A DNA stretch of 64,000 bases from contig NZ_CP114903.1 of the NCBI RefSeq assembly GCF_027497255.1, positions 5,332,001 to 5,396,000 on the forward strand, in the 5' to 3' direction. Origin of the DNA: Micromonospora sp. WMMD882 (lineage in GTDB: Bacteria > Actinomycetota > Actinomycetes > Mycobacteriales > Micromonosporaceae). Shown here piece after piece: positions 57,406 to 64,000 of this stretch; position 1 is the stretch's first letter, and each line of letters opens with the position of its first letter. Under the pieces are notes generated by a model. It was given only the letters and a program-made list of their open reading frames with translations. It made no database searches and was not told the DNA's origin. The position numbers and the translations under genes were made by a program.

Positions 57406-60400
57406 TCAGTCGTCGTCGACGATGGTGCCGAAAGCGACCGTGTCGGCCAGCGTCAGCGCCAGACCCGGGCCACCGGCGACCGCGAAGACGAACCGCTCGT
57501 CCGCCTCGCGCTTGCGGTCACCGTGGACGGAGACCGGGAAGTCGACCGAGGTCCGGCCCGCGGCCAGCGTCCGGCAGCCGACGTACGCGGTGTAGTCCTG
57601 CCCGCTCTTCGCGGTCAGGCCCAGCGTGGTGGCGCAGAGCACCGCCGGCTGGGAGAGCGGCCGGGAGACCGTCACCGTGAAGGTGGCCGGAGTGACACCC
57701 CGGTCACCTTCGGTCACCCGGACGTCCGCCACGCTCAGCGAGGGGCGGGACGAGAACCGGGCCACCTGCGGGTCGTGGTCGCTGGAGCCACGTGAGCCGT
57801 CCCCGGCGTGCTCGGCCGGCCAGTCCGCGTTGACGTGCGCCGCCCGTACCTGCACCAGGTCGCGGCGCAGCGCGTCGTTGACGAACAGGTGGTCCAGCGT
57901 CTGCGCCTGCCCCTCGAAGCTGTACGAGTACGCCGACGAGGGCACGTCCGCCAGCAGGTCGTCCCAGAGGTTGCGCAGACCCGCCTCGTACAGCGGGGCG
58001 AGCTGGTCCGACGGGGTCGGGTCCGCGCCCGTCGCGATCGGGTCGTCCGGGCGGGGGAAGACGTTCAGGTCACCGCCGTACACCACCCGGGCGTGCGGGT
58101 CGGCCGCCTCGATCGCGGTGACGATCGCCGCGCCGTACCGGGCCTGCTCGGTGCGCTGCCCGACCCGGCTGTCCGGCCCGGACGAGTAGTGGTTGCTCAC
58201 CGCCCACAGGGTGTACGACTCCGACCCGCCCGGGGTGGCCCTCACCACGAACTTCCCGAGCTGCGGGGCCCGGGTGAAGACGTTGTTCCCGTCCTTGCCG
58301 GTGGAGGTGTCGGTGTCCGCCGGCAGCACCGCGTTGAGCGCCTTCGGGTTCTGCACGTCCCCGTTGGACGGCAGCCCCGCCGACCGGTACGCCACCGTCG
58401 GCTCGGCCCCTAGCAGCGGGTCGGTGGCGGTCGCGGCGGCCAGCGACAGCCGGTCCGTGCGGTAGAGGAACCCGGCGACGATGCCCCGGGCGTCCGCGCC
58501 GGTCCGGTCGTACGCGGCGGCGTAGGCCGGACCACCGGCGGCGGCGACGGCCAACGCCAGCTCCTGGAGGGTGTCCGGCGCGCCGTCGGCGTCGTTGGCG
58601 TCCCCGCAGACCAGCGCGCCCCCGGCCACCGAGCAGATGTCCTGGTCCTCGGCCTCCTGCGCCAGGATCAGGTCCGGCGCGTGCAGGTCGGTGACGATCT
58701 GGTCGGCCAGGTTGCCGAGCTGCTCGCGGTACTCGGCCTCGCCGGCCGGCACGTAGTCGAACGGCGGGCTGACCCCGGGGCACCCGGAGTTGCCGGTGAA
58801 GTCGCAGCCGTCGAACGGGTCGTCCCGGTGGTCGTAGAGGTTCTCCACGTTGTACGTGGCGACCGCGATCTCCTCGGCGCGCTTCGCCGGCTGTGGTGGG
58901 GCGTTCCGCGACGGGTCCGCCCCGGCGCTGAACGCCGCCGACTCGACCTGCACGCCGTACTTCTCGAAGGAGTAGTAGAGCGCGCCGTACGCGTCCCCGG
59001 TCAGGGTGTCGAAGGTCCTCGACGGCGGCAGCAGCGCGGCGTTGTCCCCGGCGGCGGCCTTGACGCCCATGCTGCCCAGCATGATCCGCTGGCCGTTGCC
59101 GTCGTCGAACACCCGGGTCGGGTCGTTGTCCAGCGGGTGCGCGTCCCGGAACACCCGGCGGGCGTACGGGTCGGCGCGGTCCAGCAGCGGATCGTCCCGG
59201 TCGACCAGCCAGGTCTCCGAGTCGGCGGTGGAGGCGAACACGTTCCGCCCGCTCACCGCGCCACTGCCGGCCCGGACCCGCAGCCGGGCCCCCTCGTGCC
59301 GCTCCCAGAACCGCCCGGCGGCGGCCAGGTCGGTCGGCGGGACCGCGTCGTCGACCGTGACGACGGCGGCCACGTCCAACCCGGAGGCGACCTTCCGGAC
59401 CAGGGACGCCGAGGAGAGCTGGGTCAGGTTGTAGTACTCGGAGACCCGGGCCCGGATCACCACCTCGTCGCCGACCGTCGGCACGTAACCGCCGACCAGC
59501 GAGGTGAAGGCGCCCATGAACACGAAGATCCCGTCCGAGCTGGTCGGGTCCCCGTCGGTGGCGTCGGACCGGCTCTGCAGGAAGAAGCCGTGCTGGTCGG
59601 CTCCGGCCGAGGTACGCGCCAGGGTGCGCTGGGTGATCACGCCCCGGACGTCGTACAGGGCGCTGCTGGCGCTGTTGCCGGAGGCCGGCGCGAGCGGCGA
59701 CCGGTCGGCCGGGCCGTCCTCGGCGTCCGTGGTCGGGCCCTGCACCTCGCCGACGGTCAGCTCGCGGGTCACCTGCACGGCCAGCGCGCAGGTCGCGGTC
59801 GCGCCGTCGGCGTCGGTCGCGGTCAGCGTGACCGTGTACGCGCCGGCGGCCAGGTCGGCGCTGGCGGTGACGGTGGCCCGGGCGGTGCCGCCCACCGCGT
59901 CGGCCGGGGTGGACGCCGTGCGGGTGATGCCGCCGGCGGTCGGCGTCGGGGTGACCGCGCTGACCGCGAGGTCGACGATCCGGTCGTCCGGGTCGGTGGC
60001 GGTGACCTCCCGGGTGGCCGCCGTGCCGGCCGAGGTGACCAGGGCCGGGCCGCAGGTCAGCGTGGCCGGCTGGTCGACCGGGCCGCCCCCGTCGACGGTG
60101 TGCGTGCCGAGCCCGTCGGTGGTGTCGACGGCGAGACCGGCCCACTGCGCGGCCGGGTCGAACGCGTCCGCCGGGTCGGTGTCCCCGGCGGTCACCGCGG
60201 GCAGCCGGCGCAGCGTGTTGTCGGCGGTGCTGGTCAGGCCGGCGCCCCACTCGACGCCCGGGTCGACGCCGACCTGGCCGATCGAGTCCAGCACCGTGGT
60301 TCCGCGACGCAGCACGATCGCGTCGTCGCCGTTCCAGAGGCCGGCGCCGGTGGTCTGGTCGGCCTGGGCGAGGATCGCCGCGTTGGCCGACGAGTGGGCG

Positions 60401-60690
60401 AACACGAAGACGTCACCGGCGGCGACCGTGCCGGTCAACGCCAGGTTCGTCGCCGTGGTCGCGCCGTTGAAGTAGACCTGGAGCTGGTAGCCCCCAGCGG
60501 TCAGGTCGACGGTGGAGTCGGTGCCGTTGAACAGCTCGATCGCCTTGTTGTTCGACGATCCCTCGACGTACTCGGAGATGAACAGGTCGGTGGGCGCGGC
60601 GCTGGCCGCGCTCGGTGCGACACCGAGAGCCGCGACGGTGGTCACGGCGGTGGCGGTCGCGAGCGCGGCAAGGGTGCGGCGCGGGCGCAT
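57406..60690 (-). CDS. Secreted multidomain nuclease (LTD, endonuclease/exonuclease/phosphatase, Calx-beta)
   Basis: A 1094-residue exported protein. Signal peptide at 1-33 (MRPRRTLAALATATAVTTVA, ending in ASAAP); lamin-tail domain (LFISEYVEGSSNNKAIELFN) at about 33-150; Ig-like beta region; an OB-like part (GEVQGPTTDAEDGP); then the EEP nuclease (VATYNVENLYDHRDDPFDGC, LAQEAEDQDIC, GGDLNVFPRPDD, and SSDHDPQVARF near the end) resembling ExeM/NucH. The final 95 residues are a Calx-beta domain. It would degrade extracellular DNA to scavenge phosphate. ATG 60690 has GGAGG at a good distance. A PHO-box-like repeat precedes it. Confidence 0.9.
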   Translation of the reverse strand: MRPRRTLAALATATAVTTVAALGVAPSAASAAPTDLFISEYVEGSSNNKAIELFNGTDSTVDLTAGGYQLQVYFNGATTATNLALTGTVAAGDVFVFAHSSANAAILAQADQTTGAGLWNGDDAIVLRRGTTVLDSIGQVGVDPGVEWGAGLTSTADNTLRRLPAVTAGDTDPADAFDPAAQWAGLAVDTTDGLGTHTVDGGGPVDQPATLTCGPALVTSAGTAATREVTATDPDDRIVDLAVSAVTPTPTAGGITRTASTPADAVGGTARATVTASADLAAGAYTVTLTATDADGATATCALAVQVTRELTVGEVQGPTTDAEDGPADRSPLAPASGNSASSALYDVRGVITQRTLARTSAGADQHGFFLQSRSDATDGDPTSSDGIFVFMGAFTSLVGGYVPTVGDEVVIRARVSEYYNLTQLSSASLVRKVASGLDVAAVVTVDDAVPPTDLAAAGRFWERHEGARLRVRAGSGAVSGRNVFASTADSETWLVDRDDPLLDRADPYARRVFRDAHPLDNDPTRVFDDGNGQRIMLGSMGVKAAAGDNAALLPPSRTFDTLTGDAYGALYYSFEKYGVQVESAAFSAGADPSRNAPPQPAKRAEEIAVATYNVENLYDHRDDPFDGCDFTGNSGCPGVSPPFDYVPAGEAEYREQLGNLADQIVTDLHAPDLILAQEAEDQDICSVAGGALVCGDANDADGAPDTLQELALAVAAAGGPAYAAAYDRTGADARGIVAGFLYRTDRLSLAAATATDPLLGAEPTVAYRSAGLPSNGDVQNPKALNAVLPADTDTSTGKDGNNVFTRAPQLGKFVVRATPGGSESYTLWAVSNHYSSGPDSRVGQRTEQARYGAAIVTAIEAADPHARVVYGGDLNVFPRPDDPIATGADPTPSDQLAPLYEAGLRNLWDDLLADVPSSAYSYSFEGQAQTLDHLFVNDALRRDLVQVRAAHVNADWPAEHAGDGSRGSSDHDPQVARFSSRPSLSVADVRVTEGDRGVTPATFTVTVSRPLSQPAVLCATTLGLTAKSGQDYTAYVGCRTLAAGRTSVDFPVSVHGDRKREADERFVFAVAGGPGLALTLADTVAFGTIVDDD

Positions 60691-60769
60691 GGGGCCTCCA
60701 CGAGAGGTGGACAGGAAACGAACGCACGTTAGGCGTCGATACGGTACGGCGTCCATCCCCCGCCCGACG

Positions 60770-60791
60770 CTGCGGTGAACAACCGGTCAGC
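60770..60791 (-). promoter_or_regulatory. PHO-box-like repeat upstream of the secreted nuclease
   Basis: On the minus strand two 11-nt units sit in register: GCTGACCGGTT (60791-60781) and GTTCACCGCAG (60780-60770). The second has the perfect GTTCACC core and the first 5 of 7. It overlaps the last codons of the upstream GNAT gene, 80 nt before ATG 60690. This fits RegX3/PhoP control, since the protein is a phosphate-scavenging nuclease. Confidence 0.65.
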
Positions 60792-61806
60792 GGCCCCGGG
60801 CGTCCAACCGGTGCACCAACTCCGCCACGTCGGCCCCGTACTCGCACCACTGCCGGTCGGGGCGGTACCCGAGCTCGGCGTTCACCCGGAGCATGGCCTC
60901 GTTGGCCTGGGCGTTCCAGGTCTGCACCTCGACCAGCTCCGGCTCGGCGGCCCGCAGCTCAAGCAGCATCCGCGCCTTGATCACCCGGTCGATGCCGTAG
61001 CCCCGGTGCGCCTCGCGGACGATCGTGTCGTACTGGTCGGCCCGGGTCGGGTGCTGCGCCGGCACCACCACCTCGGTCAGTCCGGCCACCTCGCCGGTGC
61101 CCTCGTGGATGGCGAACACGATGTACGGCTTCATGCCCCGCCGGTGCAGGCAGTCCAGGCTGTCCCGGAGCCGCTGCGGGTCGTACGAGCTGGGGCGCAG
61201 CTCGCCGTCCTCGATGTCGCGGGCCTCCGCCTTGGCCCGCGCGTACGACTCGATCAGCGCGTCCGGCGGGCCGCCGGGGCAGAACTCGACCCGGTAGCCG
61301 CCGGTGAGGCCGGTCGCCATCGCGCCCAGCGCCGCCCAGTCCACCGTGGCCAGCGGCAGCACGCTGCGCGCCTCCACATAGTCCCGGGTGAAGCCGAGCG
61401 CCTCGTAGAAGCCGACCGCCGGCGTCCCGCCGACCACCTCGACCCCGAGGGACCGGAAACCCTCCTGGTACGTGCGCCGGGCCGCCACCTGCACCAGGGC
61501 GCGACCCAGACCGGTGCGGCGCGCCCGCGGGTGGACCAGGACCTCCAGCACGCCGATGTCGCCCAGCAGGAGCACCTGCACGTGCCCGAGGATCGCCCCG
61601 GGCGTGCCGTCGGCGGCCGGGTCGGCCTGGGCCACCCACGAGATCCGCCGTTCGCCGGGCATCACCTCGGAGAGGTACTCGCGTAGCGAGACCTCCCGCC
61701 ACGGCGGATCGTCGGGCAGGTCGGCCGCGAGAACCGCGTTGAGGGTGTCCAACATCGACGCGATCTCGGTGGACGGGGCCGTCCTGGGGTCCCACTCGCG
61801 CACCAT
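60787..61806 (-). CDS. GNAT-family N-acetyltransferase (two tandem domains)
   Basis: A 339-residue protein. The first GNAT domain at about 20-140 has IGVLEVLVHPRARRTGLGRA, then EVVGGTPAVGFYEALGFTRD. The second at about 200-320 has HRGYGIDRVIKARMLLELRA, then VEVQTWNAQANEAMLRVNAE and LGYRPDRQ. The Gly-rich acetyl-CoA loop is intact in the first and partly in the second. Mycothiol synthase MshD has a tandem GNAT design, but this protein lacks its typical sequence and its substrate is unknown. ATG 61806 assigned; GTG 61809 adds one residue. Confidence 0.85.
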   Translation of the reverse strand: MVREWDPRTAPSTEIASMLDTLNAVLAADLPDDPPWREVSLREYLSEVMPGERRISWVAQADPAADGTPGAILGHVQVLLLGDIGVLEVLVHPRARRTGLGRALVQVAARRTYQEGFRSLGVEVVGGTPAVGFYEALGFTRDYVEARSVLPLATVDWAALGAMATGLTGGYRVEFCPGGPPDALIESYARAKAEARDIEDGELRPSSYDPQRLRDSLDCLHRRGMKPYIVFAIHEGTGEVAGLTEVVVPAQHPTRADQYDTIVREAHRGYGIDRVIKARMLLELRAAEPELVEVQTWNAQANEAMLRVNAELGYRPDRQWCEYGADVAELVHRLDARGR

Positions 61807-61876
61807 CACGGGGTACAGCTTGCCGTTAACCCCTGCCCGGGGGAAGTATCCGGTCGGCGGCGGTGGCCGGGTCCGG

Positions 61877-63190
61877 TCAACTGCGGCTGGCCACGCCGTA
61901 CTCGTTGGCCTTGTCGAAGACGTCCTGGGCGTACCGGCGTACGTCGTTGTACGACAGGATCGCCCCCCACCAGTCGCCGGGGACGGTCATGTTCCGGCCA
62001 CCCTTGCAGAGGTAGTTGCCGGCGGCCAGGGCGGCGTCGTCGAGGTCGTGCGGGTTCTCCACGCCGTCGTTGTCGGCGTCCGCGCCGATCTCCTGCCAGG
62101 TGGTCGGGATGAACTGCATCGGGCCGACGGCCCGGTCGTAGGTGGTGTCCCGGTCGAGCTGCCCCCGGTCGGTGTCCATGATCCGCATCCGGCCGCCGTT
62201 GCCGTCCAGCGCGTCGCCGCGGATCTCCGGCAGCGCCCGCCCGTCCGGCAGGAGCGTCGCGCCGTTGGCCTGGCCGTGCCGGGACTCCACGTACCCGATC
62301 GCGGCGAGCGTCGTCCAGCTCAGCGCGCAGCCCGGGGTGCTCTGGGCGAGCACCAGCTCGGCGTAGCCGTACGCCTGCATGGCGGTCGGGGCGATGCCGA
62401 GTTTCGCCCCGGTGCGCTGGGCCCAGTCGGCGAGCGCGTCCGCGGGGCGGCCGGTGGGCGCCGGGGCGGCCAGACCGCCGGCACCGCTCTGGCCGGGCAG
62501 CGGTGTGCCGCCCGGCGGCAGACCGACGCCGCCCGGCGGCAGGAGCGTGCCGCCCGGCACGGCGACGCCGGCGGTGGGCCCGGCGGACGGGTCGACGCTG
62601 GTGTCCCGGGCGACCGGGCGGGGGTCGCGTCCGGCCGCCGGCACCAGCAGCACGCCGGCCGCCGCGGTGACGGAGACCAGCAGCAGCAGGAAGATCCCGG
62701 GTAGGACGAACCGGCCGCTGGGTCGCTTCGACCAGGCCCGGGTGGCCCGGACAGCGCCGGCCGCGGCCTGGCGCGGCGGTACCCGGACGGCGTGCGCGAA
62801 CGGCACCCGGTACCGGCGCGACCGTCCTCGCCCCCGCTCCGCCGCCGACCCGGCTTCCGTCTCCGGCCCGGCTTCCGTCTCCGGCGGGGTCGCGGTCTCC
62901 GTTTCCGTCTTCGGGCCGGCTTCCGTCTCCGGCGGGGTCGCGGTCCCCGCTTCCGGCGGTGGCGCGGCGTCCTTCGTGGGCGCGGCGTCCGCCGCCGGGG
63001 GTGGCGGGGCGGTCGGGGGTGGCGGGGCGGTCGGGGCGGGCCCCTGACCGGCGGAGTCGGCGGGCTCGGGCGCGCCGCCCACCGGCGCGGGCGGCTTCCC
63101 TGGGGCGTCGTCGGGCGGCGGCACGGCCGGACGCAGCGGCCGAGCTCGCGGGCTGTCTCCTGCGTCCACCACCTGTCGAGTATTACCCAT
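61877..63190 (-). CDS. Lytic transglycosylase-like protein with long Pro/Glu-rich N terminus
   Basis: A 437-residue protein. Residues 1-150 are disordered and rich in Pro, Ala, Glu and Thr with PETEAGP repeats, then a basic stretch and one membrane helix (about 163-185, LPGIFLLLLVSVTAAAGVLL). The outside part (about 250-437) is an SLT-like murein transglycosylase: TLAAIGYVESRHGQANG with the catalytic Glu, DGNGGRMRIMDTDRGQLDRD, RAVGPMQFIPTTW and ILSYNDVRRYAQDVFDKAN. It would cut peptidoglycan. Divergent from the FmdB gene. ATG 63190 lies 39 bp from the FmdB start. Confidence 0.87.
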   Translation of the reverse strand: MGNTRQVVDAGDSPRARPLRPAVPPPDDAPGKPPAPVGGAPEPADSAGQGPAPTAPPPPTAPPPPAADAAPTKDAAPPPEAGTATPPETEAGPKTETETATPPETEAGPETEAGSAAERGRGRSRRYRVPFAHAVRVPPRQAAAGAVRATRAWSKRPSGRFVLPGIFLLLLVSVTAAAGVLLVPAAGRDPRPVARDTSVDPSAGPTAGVAVPGGTLLPPGGVGLPPGGTPLPGQSGAGGLAAPAPTGRPADALADWAQRTGAKLGIAPTAMQAYGYAELVLAQSTPGCALSWTTLAAIGYVESRHGQANGATLLPDGRALPEIRGDALDGNGGRMRIMDTDRGQLDRDTTYDRAVGPMQFIPTTWQEIGADADNDGVENPHDLDDAALAAGNYLCKGGRNMTVPGDWWGAILSYNDVRRYAQDVFDKANEYGVASRS

Positions 63191-63228
63191 GTCCGCGCGG
63201 TCGTCAGGTCCGGTCGTACCCTGGTGGC

Positions 63229-63450
63229 ATGCCCCGGTACGAGTTCCGCTGCCGCGCCTGCGGCGCCACCTTCGAGGTCGACCGGCCGATGGCGCGGGCC
63301 GCCGAGCCGGCTTCCTGCCCTCAGGGCCACCACGACACGGTCAAACTGCTGTCCACTGTCGCGCTGACCGGCCGGGGCGGCTCCGGCCCGGCCGGCGGCG
63401 GTGGCGCGCCCGCCGGAGGTGGTTGCTGCGGCGGTGGTTGCGGCTGCTGA
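63229..63450 (+). CDS. FmdB-family zinc ribbon protein
   Basis: A 73-residue protein: MPRYEFRCRACGATFEVDRP, with Cys8/Cys11, then ASCPQGHHDTVKLLST with Cys30 and His34 as the other probable zinc ligands (C-x2-C, C-x3-H). The tail ends in the Cys-rich string GGCCGGGCGC. This is the standard actinobacterial FmdB shape. TACCCT (63217-63222) ends 6 nt before ATG 63229, so the message is probably leaderless. Role is unknown; it may regulate transcription or protein quality. Confidence 0.88.
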   Translation: MPRYEFRCRACGATFEVDRPMARAAEPASCPQGHHDTVKLLSTVALTGRGGSGPAGGGGAPAGGGCCGGGCGC

Positions 63451-63574
63451 CCGCGCGCCCTTGTCGGGCTGTTGCGGTACCTTGCGGTCGATCCGGTCCG
63501 ACCGTTCTCACGATGCGTGACGGCTCCGACATAGGGAAGCATGGCCGGCGACGTCAGGGGCGGAGGTTCCACGC

Positions 63575-64000
63575 ATGTCGCCACGGATCCGCCTCCCGAG
63601 CGGGTGGGTGACCTTCTTGTTCACCGACATCGAGGGCTCCACGCGACTGGCCCGGATGCTCGGCGCCGGCTACCGTGCCGTGCTGCACGAGCACCGTCGG
63701 CTGCTGCGGCACACCCTGACCGCGGCCGACGGCGCGGAGTTGCTCACCGAGGGTGACTCGTTCTTCATCGCGTTCCCCGACGCCGCCGCCGCGGTTACCG
63801 CCTGTCTGGCCGCGCAGCGGGCGCTGGCCGGGCACGAGTGGCCCACCCCGGAGGCGACCCCCCGGGTCCGGATGGGCCTGCACACCGGGTACGCGGAGCC
63901 GCGCGACGGCGAGTACGCCAGCCCGGAGGTGCACCGGGCCGCCCGGATCGCCGCGGCGGCGCACGGCGGTCAGGTGCTCTGCTCGGCGGCGACGGTCCGG
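63575..64000 (+). CDS. Class III adenylate/guanylate cyclase, N-terminal part (3' truncated by window)
   Basis: 142 residues are visible from ATG 63575 to the end of the window, without a stop codon. WVTFLFTDIEGSTRLARML is the catalytic start with metal Asp18, LLTEGDSFFIAFPDAAAAVT the next, and RVRMGLHTGYAEPRDGEY with the beta-strand after. In actinobacteria this N-terminal cyclase is often joined to a NB-ARC or LuxR-type regulatory part; that part is beyond the window. GGAGG lies 7 nt before the start. Probably cyclic AMP synthesis. Confidence 0.85.
   Translation, partial: MSPRIRLPSGWVTFLFTDIEGSTRLARMLGAGYRAVLHEHRRLLRHTLTAADGAELLTEGDSFFIAFPDAAAAVTACLAAQRALAGHEWPTPEATPRVRMGLHTGYAEPRDGEYASPEVHRAARIAAAAHGGQVLCSAATVR

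Noticed and set aside
1..64000. tRNA, rRNA, CRISPR, insertion sequence, integrase or biosynthetic cluster
   Set aside because: No tRNA T-loop/CCA pattern, no spaced identical CRISPR repeats, no transposase or integrase protein and no NRPS/PKS gene were seen in either strand.

Overview
This window is a very GC-rich, gene-dense stretch of an actinobacterial chromosome. Gene content points to a member of the Micromonosporaceae, probably Micromonospora or a close relative, although I cannot run a search to prove this. Evidence: mycothiol genes (mshA and a mycothiol-dependent DinB-like protein), SenX3/RegX3 with PhoU, a bldN-type developmental sigma factor, Rex plus a hemACDB operon, the tiny actinobacterial ribosomal protein bS22, many GTG starts, and many -10-like hexamers placed 6-8 nt before start codons (leaderless mRNAs). 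I see no tRNA, rRNA, CRISPR array, insertion sequence, prophage or biosynthetic gene cluster.

Layout. 1-3017: tail of a YgfZ-like folate-binding protein, a BKACE-family beta-keto acid cleavage enzyme, a type II asparaginase and an alpha/beta hydrolase, with a triple 29-nt hairpin repeat between the convergent pair. 3072-6118: XRE regulator, HBHA-like protein, DUF2516 membrane protein, hydrolase, and a short AlaX-like fragment. 6132-10975 (minus): ABC-2 exporter, NarL-type two-component system and WYL regulator. 11251-14020: repeat-rich leader, EI24/CysZ membrane protein overlapping a macrodomain gene, a large hairpin, and an unrecognised gene. 14243-19912 (minus): beta-glucoside uptake and cleavage operon (SBP, two permeases, GH1, LacI) with two identical palindromic operators. 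19977-29443: mycothiol-dependent protein, murB, methyltransferase, SDR, mshA, YbjN protein, Rho_N-domain repeat protein, MFS exporter, gpmA. 29493-32340: phoU divergent from senX3-regX3 with PHO-box-like repeats between. 32370-37888: Doc toxin with a ribbon-helix-helix antitoxin, cysteine-rich protein, Ppx/GppA phosphatase, TIM-barrel protein, CGNR regulator, and a YgiC-like ATP-grasp with a small lipoprotein. 37998-42261: proline dehydrogenase, PadR regulator with membrane protein, a HELTH protease-like membrane protein, BldC-like protein, bS22. 42379-49574: epimerase, acyltransferase, beta-propeller protein, SerB-like HAD phosphatase, DUF5667 protein with BldN, glutaredoxin. 49652-56332: HAD hydrolase and the rex-hemA-hemC-hemD-hemB operon under a Rex operator. 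56333-64000: a long hairpin, a DnaA-box repeat, XRE regulator, secreted LTD/nuclease/Calx-beta protein with a PHO box, GNAT, lytic transglycosylase, FmdB zinc ribbon and the start of a class III cyclase.

Most of 3.1-56.3 kb follows the gene order that, from memory, M. tuberculosis has from Rv0474 to Rv0512 (regulator-hbhA-Rv0476, murB, mshA, gpm1, senX3-regX3, Ppx, TIM barrel, BldC-like, bS22, galE2, acyltransferase, serB1, glutaredoxin, hemA-C-D-B). It is therefore mainly a conserved core block with accessory insertions: the exporter/TCS operon, the sugar operon, the orphan at 12.9 kb, the toxin-antitoxin pair and the YgiB/YgiC-like pair. The least explained signals are non-coding: the hairpins at 12785 and 56408, the DnaA-box array at 56604, the promoter plus structured stretch at 26928-27122, and the tandem hairpins at 2138.
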